Assembly: GCF_003971235.1 (NCBI RefSeq)
Contig: NZ_CP034661.1
Location: 3,224,001 to 3,288,000 of the forward strand
Direction: 5' to 3'
DNA from: Chryseobacterium aureum
GTDB lineage: Bacteria > Bacteroidota > Bacteroidia > Flavobacteriales > Weeksellaceae
Length of the DNA stretch: 64,000 bases
The position numbers and the translations under genes are program-made. Position 1 is the first letter of the stretch. Every line of letters starts with the position of its first letter. The notes under the pieces were generated by a model that had not been told where the DNA came from, did no database searches, and worked only from the letters and a program-made list of their open reading frames with translations. Positions 41,895 through 50,250 of this stretch are shown here, piece after piece.

Positions 41895-42590
41895 CTATTT
41901 AATTTCAAAATAAAAGCCCTGCTCTTCCAACTCTTTGTATTTTTCTTTATTAAATGTAAAAAGCTTTCCGGGTCTGCCGCTACCTTCTTTTTTTACGTTG
42001 TTGGTTTCATTAAGCAGTCCGTAGCTCATGATTTTTTTACGGAAGTTTCTTCTGTCAATTTCCTGTCCTACAATCGTTTTGTAGAGGTTTTCAAGATCTG
42101 AAAAGGGGAATTCTTCATTGAGAAGATTGAAGCCAATCGGCTGGTATTGAATTTTTGTGCGAAGCCTTTTTAAGGCCGTTTCAATGATTGTTTTGTGATC
42201 GAAAGCCACTGAAGGGAGTTTATTAATACTGAACCATTGTGCATCTTCTGCATCCGAATCGGCAAACAGTTCATGATAAGACGGGTTTACAAGCCCCAGA
42301 TAAGCCACAGAAACCACTCTATTCCTAGGATCACGACCCAGATTGCCAAAAGTGTACAGCTGTTCCAAAAAATCGGGCTTTATCCCGGCTTCTTCGTAGA
42401 GTTCTCTTTTTACAGCATCGTCTACACTTTCATCGTCCAGAACAAGCCCTCCGGGCAGAGCCCAGCCTCCTTTAAAAGGCTCGATATTTCTTTTAATCAG
42501 AAGGATCTGAAGATCTTTTTTATCAAAATATCCGAAGATAACGGCATCTACAGCCACTTTTATATCCTGTAATTTTTTTGGAGACTCCAT
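41895..42590 (-). CDS. NrtR-like Nudix transcriptional regulator
   Basis: This 231-residue protein starts at MESPKKLQ. It has an N-terminal Nudix domain whose box is complete (GGLVLDDE-x7-REL-x-EEAGI, from about residue 48) and a C-terminal winged helix (NFRKKIMSYGLL ... GSGRPGKLF). NrtR regulators sense ADP-ribose or related NAD metabolites and control NAD genes; in Bacteroides, members such as AraR sense sugars instead. The neighbouring ADP-ribose operon favours the former. The intact Nudix box leaves ADP-ribose hydrolysis possible. Confidence 0.88.
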   Translation of the reverse strand: MESPKKLQDIKVAVDAVIFGYFDKKDLQILLIKRNIEPFKGGWALPGGLVLDDESVDDAVKRELYEEAGIKPDFLEQLYTFGNLGRDPRNRVVSVAYLGLVNPSYHELFADSDAEDAQWFSINKLPSVAFDHKTIIETALKRLRTKIQYQPIGFNLLNEEFPFSDLENLYKTIVGQEIDRRNFRKKIMSYGLLNETNNVKKEGSGRPGKLFTFNKEKYKELEEQGFYFEIK

Positions 42591-42614
42591 AAATTGATTT
42601 GCGTTACGAATACA

Positions 42615-42622
42615 CAAAGTTA
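42615..42622 (-). promoter_or_regulatory. Promoter -7 element of the Nudix regulator
   Basis: TAACTTTG on the minus strand, 24 bases before the ATG at 42590. Confidence 0.5.
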
Positions 42623-42713
42623 CAATTTATGCCTGTATTAAAAAATAATTTCAGTTATAATAAAAGTTCTTATCTTTAAATAAATATTATAACATTCTTA
42701 AAACTAAACAATT

Positions 42714-43358
42714 ATGAAAAATTTATTACCCATTCTTTCGGCAGCTTTATTATTAACAGCCTGTGAGAAAGGAAAAACAGCAGCTGCTGCCGGTTCTGAT
42801 AAAACAGAGTCTACTGCTGCCAATTCTGAATGGAAACCTGTAGATTCTGCGACAGCCATGAAAGCCTGGATGGAGTACTCCACTCCGGGAAAAATGCAAA
42901 AAATGCTGGCAAAATCTGATGGAATATGGACGGGAGAAACCACCATGTGGATGGAAAACGGAGGGAAACCTATGATGAGCAAATCTGAAGCGACCAATAA
43001 AATGATGTATGGAGGCCGCTATCAGATCACGAACCATAAAGGTGATTTTATGGGTATGCCTTTTGAAGGAATGAGCATTGTGGGATATGATAATTCAAAG
43101 AAGAAGTTTGTAAGTACCTGGATCGACAATATGGGGACTGGAATTATGAATGGAGAAGGAGATTGGAATGCTTCCACAAAATCAGTTGAATTTAAAGGAA
43201 AAATGACAGATCCTTCAAGGCCCGGAAAGGATTGTGATTTCAGAGAAGTATTCACCTTTGTAGATGACAATACCCAAAAACTGGAAATGTACGGACCCGA
43301 CTCCAAAACCGGAAAGGAGTATAAAACAATGGAAATAAAATATACCCGTAAAAATTAG
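42714..43358 (+). CDS. DUF1579 lipoprotein
   Basis: This 214-residue lipoprotein has lipobox LLTAC (Cys17), an Ala/Ser/Thr-rich linker and a DUF1579 domain (WTGETTMWMENGGKP, GGRYQITNHKGDFMGMPFEGMSIVGYDN in parts). The family is secreted and uncharacterised, with a lipocalin-like beta barrel expected. Monocistronic. Confidence 0.85.
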   Translation: MKNLLPILSAALLLTACEKGKTAAAAGSDKTESTAANSEWKPVDSATAMKAWMEYSTPGKMQKMLAKSDGIWTGETTMWMENGGKPMMSKSEATNKMMYGGRYQITNHKGDFMGMPFEGMSIVGYDNSKKKFVSTWIDNMGTGIMNGEGDWNASTKSVEFKGKMTDPSRPGKDCDFREVFTFVDDNTQKLEMYGPDSKTGKEYKTMEIKYTRKN

Positions 43359-43364
43359 ATTCAT

Positions 43365-43395
43365 AAAAAAACCGCTTCATCAGAAGCGGTTTTTG
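43365..43395. terminator. Bidirectional terminator
   Basis: AAAACCGCTTC / GAAGCGGTTTT stem, 5-base loop, T-runs on both strands, between the lipoprotein gene and lepA. Confidence 0.88.
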
Positions 43396-43414
43396 TTTTA
43401 TAATAAATTAAAAA

Positions 43415-45211
43415 TTAATCATTTAGCTTTAATACAGCCATAAATGCTGATTGCGGTACTTCTACTCTACCAATCTGCTTCATTTTCTTCTTTCCTTCTT
43501 TCTGCTTTTCCAATAGCTTACGCTTTCTGGAGATATCTCCTCCGTAACATTTTGCGGTAACGTCTTTTCTTAGGGCTTTAATGGTTTCTCTTGCGATTAC
43601 TTTTGTTCCTAATGCAGCCTGAACAGCAATATCAAACTGTTGTCTCGGAATCAGCTCACGAAGCTTCTCACACATTCTTTTACCGATGTAATAGGCATTA
43701 GAATCGTGAATCAGTGAAGATAATGCATCTACCATATCTCCATTGATCAGGATGTCCATTTTTACAAGCTTGGAAGCTCTGAACCCGATTGGGTGATAAT
43801 CGAATGAAGCATATCCTTTAGAGATTGATTTCAGTCTGTCATAGAAGTCAAATACAACCTCAGCAAGAGGCATGTTGAAAATTAATTCAACTCTTTCTGA
43901 CGTCAGGTAACTCTGGTTAACGATTTCTCCTCTTTTTTCAATACACAAAGTCATTACCGCTCCTACGAAATCGGATTTTGTAATGATAGAAGCCTTGATG
44001 AAAGGTTCTTCTACTCTGTCCATTGTTGAAGGGTCCATCATTTCAGACGGGTTGTTGATCAAAATCGGAACTTCAGGTTCTTTTTTAGTATATCCGAAAT
44101 AAGAAACGTTCGGTACCGTTGTGATCACATTCATATTGAACTCTCTGTCCAGACGTTCCTGAACAATTTCCATGTGAAGCATTCCCAGGAATCCGCAACG
44201 GAAACCAAAACCAAGAGCGGCAGAACTTTCCGGCTCGAAAACCAGAGAAGCATCATTCAGTCTTAATTTCTCAAGGGAGAATCTTAATTCCTCAAAATCC
44301 TCAGAATCAATTGGATAAATCCCTGCAAATACCATTGGTTTTACTTCTTCAAATCCATCAATAGGACCATCAGCTGGTTTTTCAAAAGAAGTAATGGTAT
44401 CTCCTACTTTTACTTCACGGGCATCTTTGATCCCGGAAACCAGATATCCTACATCTCCACACTGAATGGTTTTTTTGGGAACCTGCTTCAGCTTCAGGGT
44501 ACCCACTTCATCAGCCCCATATTCTTTTCCTGTAGCGAAGAATTTGATCTTTTCATTTTTTGTAATGCTTCCGTTTACTACCTTGAAATAGGCTTCAATT
44601 CCTCTGAACGGATTGTATACAGAATCAAAGATTAAAGCCTGAAGCGGACCATCAGGATTTCCTACAGGGGCAGGAATTCTTTCAACAATCTGCTCAAGAA
44701 GGTTGTGAACGCCTTCTCCTGTTTTTCCGGAAACTCTTAAAACATCTTCATACTCGCATCCGATCAGATTCATGATTTCATCGGTTACTTCTTCAGGGTT
44801 TGCAGAAGGAAGGTCAATTTTATTAAGAATCGGAATGATCGTTAAATCATTTTCCAATGCCAGATACAGGTTACTGATGGTTTGCGCCTGAATACTCTGT
44901 GCAGCATCCACGATAAGAAGTGCGCCTTCGCAGGCAGCAATAGAACGGGAAACCTCGTAAGAAAAGTCAACGTGTCCCGGTGTATCAATAAGGTTTAAAA
45001 TATATTTTTCTCCTTTATACTCATAATCCATCTGGATGGCGTGCGACTTGATGGTAATCCCACGTTCTTTCTCCAGATCCATATCATCCAGCGTCTGAGA
45101 CTGCAGTTCTCTTTGGGTAACAGTATTTGTATACTCCAGTAGACGGTCTGCCAGGGTACTTTTACCGTGGTCGATATGAGCGATTATGCAAAAATTTCGT
45201 ATGTTTTTCAT
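43415..45211 (-). CDS. lepA: Elongation factor 4 (LepA)
   Basis: This 598-residue translational GTPase back-translocates stalled ribosomes. G1 [10 protein letters not shown]2 RGITIK, G3 DTPGH and G4 NKID are in place, followed by EF-G-like domains II, III and V and the LepA-specific C-terminal domain ([21 protein letters not shown] in parts). Normal length. A TATCTTTG -7 element lies at 45232-45239. Confidence 0.97.
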   Translation of the reverse strand: MKNIRNFCIIAHIDHGKSTLADRLLEYTNTVTQRELQSQTLDDMDLEKERGITIKSHAIQMDYEYKGEKYILNLIDTPGHVDFSYEVSRSIAACEGALLIVDAAQSIQAQTISNLYLALENDLTIIPILNKIDLPSANPEEVTDEIMNLIGCEYEDVLRVSGKTGEGVHNLLEQIVERIPAPVGNPDGPLQALIFDSVYNPFRGIEAYFKVVNGSITKNEKIKFFATGKEYGADEVGTLKLKQVPKKTIQCGDVGYLVSGIKDAREVKVGDTITSFEKPADGPIDGFEEVKPMVFAGIYPIDSEDFEELRFSLEKLRLNDASLVFEPESSAALGFGFRCGFLGMLHMEIVQERLDREFNMNVITTVPNVSYFGYTKKEPEVPILINNPSEMMDPSTMDRVEEPFIKASIITKSDFVGAVMTLCIEKRGEIVNQSYLTSERVELIFNMPLAEVVFDFYDRLKSISKGYASFDYHPIGFRASKLVKMDILINGDMVDALSSLIHDSNAYYIGKRMCEKLRELIPRQQFDIAVQAALGTKVIARETIKALRKDVTAKCYGGDISRKRKLLEKQKEGKKKMKQIGRVEVPQSAFMAVLKLND

Positions 45212-45231
45212 TTAAGAATCTTGTAATTTGC

Positions 45232-45239
45232 AAAGATAA
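45232..45239 (-). promoter_or_regulatory. Promoter -7 element for lepA
   Basis: TATCTTTG on the minus strand, 20 bases before the lepA ATG. Confidence 0.5.
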
Positions 45240-45340
45240 GAAAATGCAAATGAATTTTTCATTGTTAATTCTTTCTTTTAACTGAAACACAGATACAATT
45301 AAGAATGGAATCTCATTTTGATCTGTTTTTTTCTAAAATA

Positions 45341-46360
45341 CTATTTCGTTTTTCCAAAGTCTTCCGGGAACAAATAATTTCCGGTAAATGGATCAATATA
45401 AACTTTGGGACCTATCGTATTCTTTTTTTTATTGGATAAACTGACATCTATAACCGCTCCAATAACGCCTCCTACCAGGCCTCCTGCTGCTACACCAACC
45501 GAGACACCGTTTACAGCCGTTTCAGGAAAAAGTTCCGCCCGGGTTGCTTCAATAAATACCCCCTTCTCATCTTTAAAAATTTCAGTGTAGCCAACGGGAA
45601 TATTTTTGTACGCTATCCCATTATGAACAAAAGCATAAAAACGTCTGATGCCCGTTTTTTCGTTCCCTTTTACGGCTTTTGTAACAACTCCTTTATCATT
45701 TTCCTGCAAAGTAAATCCAGGTTCAGGATTGTGAGTAAAAAAACTATAATAATCTTTGTAAACCCCGTCTTTCAATTCGTTCGCTTTCAGAATGCTTAGT
45801 TTTTCTTTTAATACAGAAGCATAGTCAGGCAGCTCATTTTCTGAAATCCCCAATTCCCAGGGTGTTGCTTTATAAGAATCTTTAAACAGCCCGGTAAGGA
45901 TCAAAGTTGTTTTCCTAGCCAGACTTTGAGCCAGATAAGGAGTTTCGCGCGATGAAACAGTTGCTATTGTATCTTTTCTGTCAATAAAATGATAGCCATC
46001 TTCTTTCTTAATAAATGTGCTTGCCTTCAATTCAAGCTTTCCGATAGAATATTTTTCTTTTCTGTCTTCTGAAATATTCAAACTTTCGAGCAAAAAAACC
46101 ATTTCATTATCTCCTCTTACAGGATTATATTTGTAAAACCACTCCTTTATGTCTTTGTCGGCGCCATTTTCGAAAACAACTTTTACCTCATCCTTATGGT
46201 ACCTAACTGCTCCTATTTCCGGATTTGCCCGCTGATCTATTACCGTAAGACTTTTGATAGAATTTCTGCCATCCTTAATAGACTTTGAGAGATCAATGGT
46301 TTCTATTTTCTGGGCTGCTGCAAAAACTGAAAGCAGTAAGAATAAAAGAATTTTTCTCAT
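45341..46360 (-). CDS. Secreted protein of unknown function with glycine-zipper segment
   Basis: This 339-residue protein has a signal peptide (to about residue 17, FAAAQ), a long mixed alpha/beta region, and near the C-terminus a glycine-rich hydrophobic stretch (VGVAAGGLVGGVIGAVIDV, about 288-306) like a glycine zipper that could insert in a membrane. No family recognised. A TATTTTTG -7 element lies at 46383-46390. Confidence 0.7.
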   Translation of the reverse strand: MRKILLFLLLSVFAAAQKIETIDLSKSIKDGRNSIKSLTVIDQRANPEIGAVRYHKDEVKVVFENGADKDIKEWFYKYNPVRGDNEMVFLLESLNISEDRKEKYSIGKLELKASTFIKKEDGYHFIDRKDTIATVSSRETPYLAQSLARKTTLILTGLFKDSYKATPWELGISENELPDYASVLKEKLSILKANELKDGVYKDYYSFFTHNPEPGFTLQENDKGVVTKAVKGNEKTGIRRFYAFVHNGIAYKNIPVGYTEIFKDEKGVFIEATRAELFPETAVNGVSVGVAAGGLVGGVIGAVIDVSLSNKKKNTIGPKVYIDPFTGNYLFPEDFGKTK

Positions 46361-46410
46361 AATTTACGTTCTTTAACTCCGACAAAAATAGGAATTTACA
46401 TCAAAATTAA

Positions 46411-46442
46411 ACGGCTCTCACAGAAAGATCTGTAAGAGCCGT
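46411..46442 (-). terminator. Terminator of the sigma-factor operon
   Basis: A 14-bp stem (ACGGCTCT extended by CACAGA / TCTGTA) with a 4-base loop, 22 bases past the stop at 46465, followed by a T-containing tract on the minus strand. Confidence 0.85.
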
Positions 46443-46464
46443 CCAACATTAAAAAAATAAACTA

Positions 46465-46977
46465 TTATGGGTTTTGTTTAGGTCCCGAAGCGTTATGATC
46501 ATGCCCGTAAGGTTTTCTTTCATCCATTTTATCTTTCATCATTTTTTCGGACTGAAACAGCTTCAGTACTTTTTGGCAGGGAATAACCTGCTGCATTTTT
46601 TCTGCATATTTTTTTCTGTTATCCAACAGCTTCTGCCCTACTTCAAAACTTTGCTGCAATTTCGCTTTTGCTTCTTCATCCGTTAATTTTTCCGGATCAA
46701 AGCTTGAGTTAAACTGGCTTTTTATCTGCTTCTGGCTTTCCAGATATTCGTTATATAATTGAGTAAACTCTGCTTTATCACCAGGATCCACATTCAGATT
46801 TTCCATGATCATGTTATTCCTGAATTTCTTAAGAAGTTCTTTTCTCTCATCCGGAGAAAGATTATTAATGACTTCTTTCCTTTGTTTAGGATCCATTTTT
46901 TTCCAGTCATAATCCGTCCTCTGGGCATTTAAGCCGAAGCCGTAAATAATCAAAAACGTCAATAATATCTTTTTCAT
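46465..46977 (-). CDS. Periplasmic helical protein, Spy/CpxP-like
   Basis: This 170-residue protein has a signal peptide (to about residue 18, LNAQ) and a charged all-helical mature part with LSPDERKELLKKFRNNM and repeated Gln/Lys/Glu, ending His/Asn/Pro-rich. It resembles the small helical envelope-stress proteins often found behind sigma/anti-sigma pairs. It lies 5 bases after the anti-sigma-like gene, so it is the third gene of that operon. Function is inferred from type and position. Confidence 0.7.
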   Translation of the reverse strand: MKKILLTFLIIYGFGLNAQRTDYDWKKMDPKQRKEVINNLSPDERKELLKKFRNNMIMENLNVDPGDKAEFTQLYNEYLESQKQIKSQFNSSFDPEKLTDEEAKAKLQQSFEVGQKLLDNRKKYAEKMQQVIPCQKVLKLFQSEKMMKDKMDERKPYGHDHNASGPKQNP

Positions 46978-46982
46978 CTTTT

Positions 46983-47525
46983 TTAATTATATATATCCAA
47001 ATAAACGTCCTGAGTTGAGTTACTTGCTAACTCTGCAATTTCAGAATTAGAAAAAGAATCCAGGTACTCATTCATTTGTATTTCTTCTTTTTTTGATGTT
47101 GCTTTTACCGGTTTTGGGGTTTCTGATGTCTTTTCAGCCACCTCTTCTCCTTTAGAAGCATACATTTCATTATCTATTTGATTAACAACTGTTTGATTAG
47201 GATCTTCAACAGAAGTTAAATCAGATTTCAAAGTTTCATAGGCCAGTTCGCTATCTGTTTTTGGCGCTCTGTTATTAACAGCATATTCTGTTTTAGTGTT
47301 CAGCGTTTGATCCGCAGAATCATGATCTGAATTGAAAACATAAGTTACTCCAAAAATCAAAGCCATTGATGCAGCTGCTGCATACATCCAGTTCATCTTA
47401 AAGACAGGTGCTTTTTTACTTGTCTTTATATCATTCAAAACGTTTTCCTGGATATTTTCAAACATATTATCAGGAACTGTGTAAATGTTTTTACGCTCTA
47501 ATTTTTCTATGTCGAACTCTTTCAT
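46983..47525 (-). CDS. Putative anti-sigma factor, single-pass membrane protein
   Basis: This 180-residue protein has an N-terminal cytosolic part of about 43 residues, one membrane helix (MYAAAASMALIFGVTYVF, about 47-64) and a Glu/Thr-rich periplasmic tail. Placed 18 bases after an ECF sigma gene, it is the probable anti-sigma factor. No zinc-binding HxxxCxxC is present, so it is not of the ZAS type. Confidence 0.7.
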   Translation of the reverse strand: MKEFDIEKLERKNIYTVPDNMFENIQENVLNDIKTSKKAPVFKMNWMYAAAASMALIFGVTYVFNSDHDSADQTLNTKTEYAVNNRAPKTDSELAYETLKSDLTSVEDPNQTVVNQIDNEMYASKGEEVAEKTSETPKPVKATSKKEEIQMNEYLDSFSNSEIAELASNSTQDVYLDIYN

Positions 47526-47543
47526 CTCTGTTGGGTCAAAAAA

Positions 47544-48095
47544 TTATCTTTCGTAATTTTCTTTAATATACTCTTCTATTTTCTGTTTGGCATAATGATA
47601 ATTGGTTTTCAGTGTTCCTACGGACATATCTACAATTTTTGATATCTCTTCATAGGGCAAATCATCATAATACCTCATCATAAATACCAGTTTCTGCTTT
47701 TCGGGCAGGCTCTGTATAGCATTCTGCAGTAAGATCTGTATCTCTTCGGCATCTCCTTCCGTATTATCTGCAACCAGATTCTGCATATGATACTCCGGAT
47801 CTTCATCAGTTTTCTGCATTTTCTTCATTTTGTTTACCTGCTGTAGCGCTTCGTTGGTAGCGATTCTGTACAACCAGGTATACAACTGGCTATCATTCTT
47901 GAACTGATGAAAATTCTGATAGGCTTTAATAAAAGTTTCCTGCAACGTATCCTGTGCAAGATCTCCGTCCACAATAATTCTTCTTATGTGCCAGTATAAT
48001 CTGCTTTGATAGGCATCCATCAAGGCACGAACACCTTTATCCTGGGTTCGTGGATTCTGCATCAACAAAATAATCTCCGCGTCCTTAATCTTCAT
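47544..48095 (-). CDS. ECF-family RNA polymerase sigma factor
   Basis: This 183-residue sigma-70 family protein has region 2 (DAYQSRLYWHIRRIIVDGDLAQDTLQETFIKAY in parts, with TWLYRIATNEALQQ) and region 4 (LPEKQKLVFMMRYYDDLPYEEISKIVDMSVGTLKT in parts). It leads a three-gene unit with an anti-sigma-like and a periplasmic protein, a common envelope-sensing layout. Confidence 0.93.
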   Translation of the reverse strand: MKIKDAEIILLMQNPRTQDKGVRALMDAYQSRLYWHIRRIIVDGDLAQDTLQETFIKAYQNFHQFKNDSQLYTWLYRIATNEALQQVNKMKKMQKTDEDPEYHMQNLVADNTEGDAEEIQILLQNAIQSLPEKQKLVFMMRYYDDLPYEEISKIVDMSVGTLKTNYHYAKQKIEEYIKENYER

Positions 48096-48120
48096 AAGAT
48101 GCTTACACTGTTTTGGATTA

Positions 48121-48153
48121 CAAAAATAACTGAAAGTTAAATTAAAAATTCAA
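48121..48153 (-). promoter_or_regulatory. Promoter of the sigma-factor operon
   Basis: On the minus strand TTG (48151-48153), 22-base spacer, TATTTTTG (48121-48128), 25 bases before the ATG. Confidence 0.55.
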
Positions 48154-48273
48154 TTTTCAAGTTAAAATTTAAATAATATGAGACACTTACACAATAAGCG
48201 TGCCTCTATTGAAGTATTGTATTTGTAAATCATCTTCCTTTTCCCTCTCAGCTTAAAACCTTATATTTGTTAT

Positions 48274-49023
48274 ATGCAAATTGTAATCATTGGTTCCGGA
48301 AATGTTGCCTATCACATGGCAAAAGCTTTCAGTTTGAAAAGTATTCCCCTGGCCCAGATTTTTGGCAGGAACGAAAAAGAATTAAATAAAATTTCTGAAG
48401 AATTGCACATTCCTTATTCCACAACGCACCTGGAAGAGGCAGATCTTTATATCGTCTGTGTGAGCGATAATTCTGTAGAAGAAGTTTCGAAAATCATTAA
48501 GAAAAAGGACAGCCTGGTGGCCCATACATCCGGATCTCTTCCCAAAGAAGCCCTTTCCGGTGAGTACAGGAAGTCCAGCTTTTATCCTTTACAGACTTTT
48601 TCAAAATCCAAAGATCTGGAATACGGGAAAATACCGTTTTTTGTGGAAGCAGAAAATCAGGAGGATCAGAAAATCTTATTTGATCTTGCGTCCCAGATTT
48701 CAGAAAAGGTAATGGAAAGCAGCCATGAACAGAGAAAATATATTCATCTGACTGCTGTTTTTGCCTGTAATTTTGTGAATCATCTTTTTTCAAGGGCTAA
48801 AGAAATTTCGGATTCTCAGGAAATTCCGTTTGATTATTTTTTACCCCTGATTGATGAAACGGTGAAAAAAATTCATGAAATAGAGCCTAAACTGGCGCAA
48901 ACCGGACCTGCTGTACGAAATGATGTAAGAATTTTGCAGCTGCACGAACAGCTATTAACAGACGAAAGTCTTGAAATTTATAAGACAATGAATCATTCTA
49001 TTCAGAAAATGTATGAGTTATAA
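48274..49023 (+). CDS. Rossmann-fold DUF2520 protein
   Basis: This 249-residue protein has an N-terminal NAD(P)-binding motif (IVIIGSGNVAYHMAKAF) and the C-terminal DUF2520 helical domain (HLTAVFACNFVNHLF, AQTGPAVRNDV). The fold resembles pyrroline-5-carboxylate reductase, but the substrate is unknown. It overlaps the kdsC-like start by 11 bases, a common order in Flavobacteriia. TATATTTG near 48261 may be its -7 element. Confidence 0.88.
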   Translation: MQIVIIGSGNVAYHMAKAFSLKSIPLAQIFGRNEKELNKISEELHIPYSTTHLEEADLYIVCVSDNSVEEVSKIIKKKDSLVAHTSGSLPKEALSGEYRKSSFYPLQTFSKSKDLEYGKIPFFVEAENQEDQKILFDLASQISEKVMESSHEQRKYIHLTAVFACNFVNHLFSRAKEISDSQEIPFDYFLPLIDETVKKIHEIEPKLAQTGPAVRNDVRILQLHEQLLTDESLEIYKTMNHSIQKMYEL

Positions 49024-49531
49024 AGAGAAATTAAAAGATATTAAGGCATTTGTATTTGATGTAGACGGAGTTTTTACAGACGGAAGTGTCTATCTTCTTC
49101 CGGGAGGAAATATGTGCAGGGTAATGAATGTTCTGGACGGCTATGCGGTAGTGAAAGCATTAAAAAATAATTATTTGATTGGTGTCATTACAGGAGGAAA
49201 TGATGAAATGGTAAAACACAGAATCAATTACCTTGGAATTCAGGATTATTATCCGAAATCTCATAATAAAATTGAAGATTTTGAGGACTTTAAGAAGAAA
49301 TATAACCTTAAGAATGAAGAGATCCTGACTATGGGAGATGACCTTCCGGACATTCATATCATGGAAAGTTCTGCCATTGCAGCCTGTCCTGAAAATGCGG
49401 TTCCTGAAGTAAAAGGAATTTCTGATTATATTTCCCCGAAAAAAGGAGGATCAGGTGCTGTACGTGATGTTATTGAACAGGTGATGAAAGTTCAGGGGAA
49501 ATGGCATGATGATAATACCCAATCTGTATAA
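49013..49531 (+). CDS. kdsC: KdsC-type HAD phosphatase
   Basis: This 172-residue enzyme would hydrolyse Kdo-8-phosphate to Kdo for lipopolysaccharide synthesis. The HAD motif I FDVDGVFTDGS (about 15-25), motif II TGG and motif III/IV GDDLPD are as in KdsC, which has no cap domain and works as a tetramer. Sandwiched with overlaps between DUF2520 and maf. Confidence 0.9.
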   Translation: MSYKEKLKDIKAFVFDVDGVFTDGSVYLLPGGNMCRVMNVLDGYAVVKALKNNYLIGVITGGNDEMVKHRINYLGIQDYYPKSHNKIEDFEDFKKKYNLKNEEILTMGDDLPDIHIMESSAIAACPENAVPEVKGISDYISPKKGGSGAVRDVIEQVMKVQGKWHDDNTQSV

Positions 49532-49538
49532 TTACGAT

Positions 49539-50102
49539 ATGAAATTACTCTTAGCCTCCCAATCGCCAAGAAGAAAAGAACTTCTTTCCAGCTTGGGTTT
49601 TGAATTTGAAGTGGTAAAAATAGACTGTGAGGAAATTATTCCGGAACACATTACAATAGAAGATGCCGCCGCGTACCTTTCTGATTTAAAAGCAGATGCT
49701 TTCAGAAGCCTGGAGGCAGATGAAGTTCTTTTAACGGCAGATACGGTAGTAGCTGTTGATGATCAGATTCTTGGAAAACCTAAAAATGAAGAGGATGCAT
49801 TCAACATGCTTAGAAGTCTTTCGGGAAGAACTCATCAGGTCTATACGGGAATTACCATTAAAACTGCCCATCAGGTTTTTACCGAAACGGATGTAGCGGA
49901 TGTTACTCTGGACGAACTTTCTGATGAGGAAATAAACTATTACATTCAAAACTATAAGCCTTTTGATAAAGCGGGAAGCTATGGTATCCAGGAATGGCTG
50001 GGAATGGCAAAAATTACCAATATGAAAGGCAGCTTTTATACCATTATGGGCCTTCCAACCCATCTTGTTTACAAAATATTGAAAGAAATCTCCGTGATGT
50101 AA
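49539..50102 (+). CDS. maf: Maf-like nucleotide pyrophosphatase
   Basis: Start chosen at 49539 (MKLLLASQSPRRKELL), the canonical Maf opening; the frame extends 11 codons upstream into kdsC. The 187-residue enzyme hydrolyses non-canonical or modified nucleoside triphosphates. SQSPRRKELL, the catalytic LTADTVV and DKAGSYGIQEW are visible. Last gene of the three-gene unit. Confidence 0.93.
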   Translation: MKLLLASQSPRRKELLSSLGFEFEVVKIDCEEIIPEHITIEDAAAYLSDLKADAFRSLEADEVLLTADTVVAVDDQILGKPKNEEDAFNMLRSLSGRTHQVYTGITIKTAHQVFTETDVADVTLDELSDEEINYYIQNYKPFDKAGSYGIQEWLGMAKITNMKGSFYTIMGLPTHLVYKILKEISVM

Positions 50103-50250
50103 TCAATTATTGAATTGTAGAATGGCTGATAAAGCAGAAATAAAATATTTCCGCGAGAAATATAAATATTATTCATTATAAAATTTTATTATTTTTACAA
50201 AATCATCAACTGCTGATAATAAATAGCAGATTAGCGAGTTATATTGAATA

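Noticed and set aside
32931..42590. Reading the cluster as a DarT/DarG or Sir2-type abortive-infection system
   Set aside because: No DarT-like toxin was seen and the Sir2 protein carries deacylase motifs of class III sirtuins, not those of NADase defence proteins.
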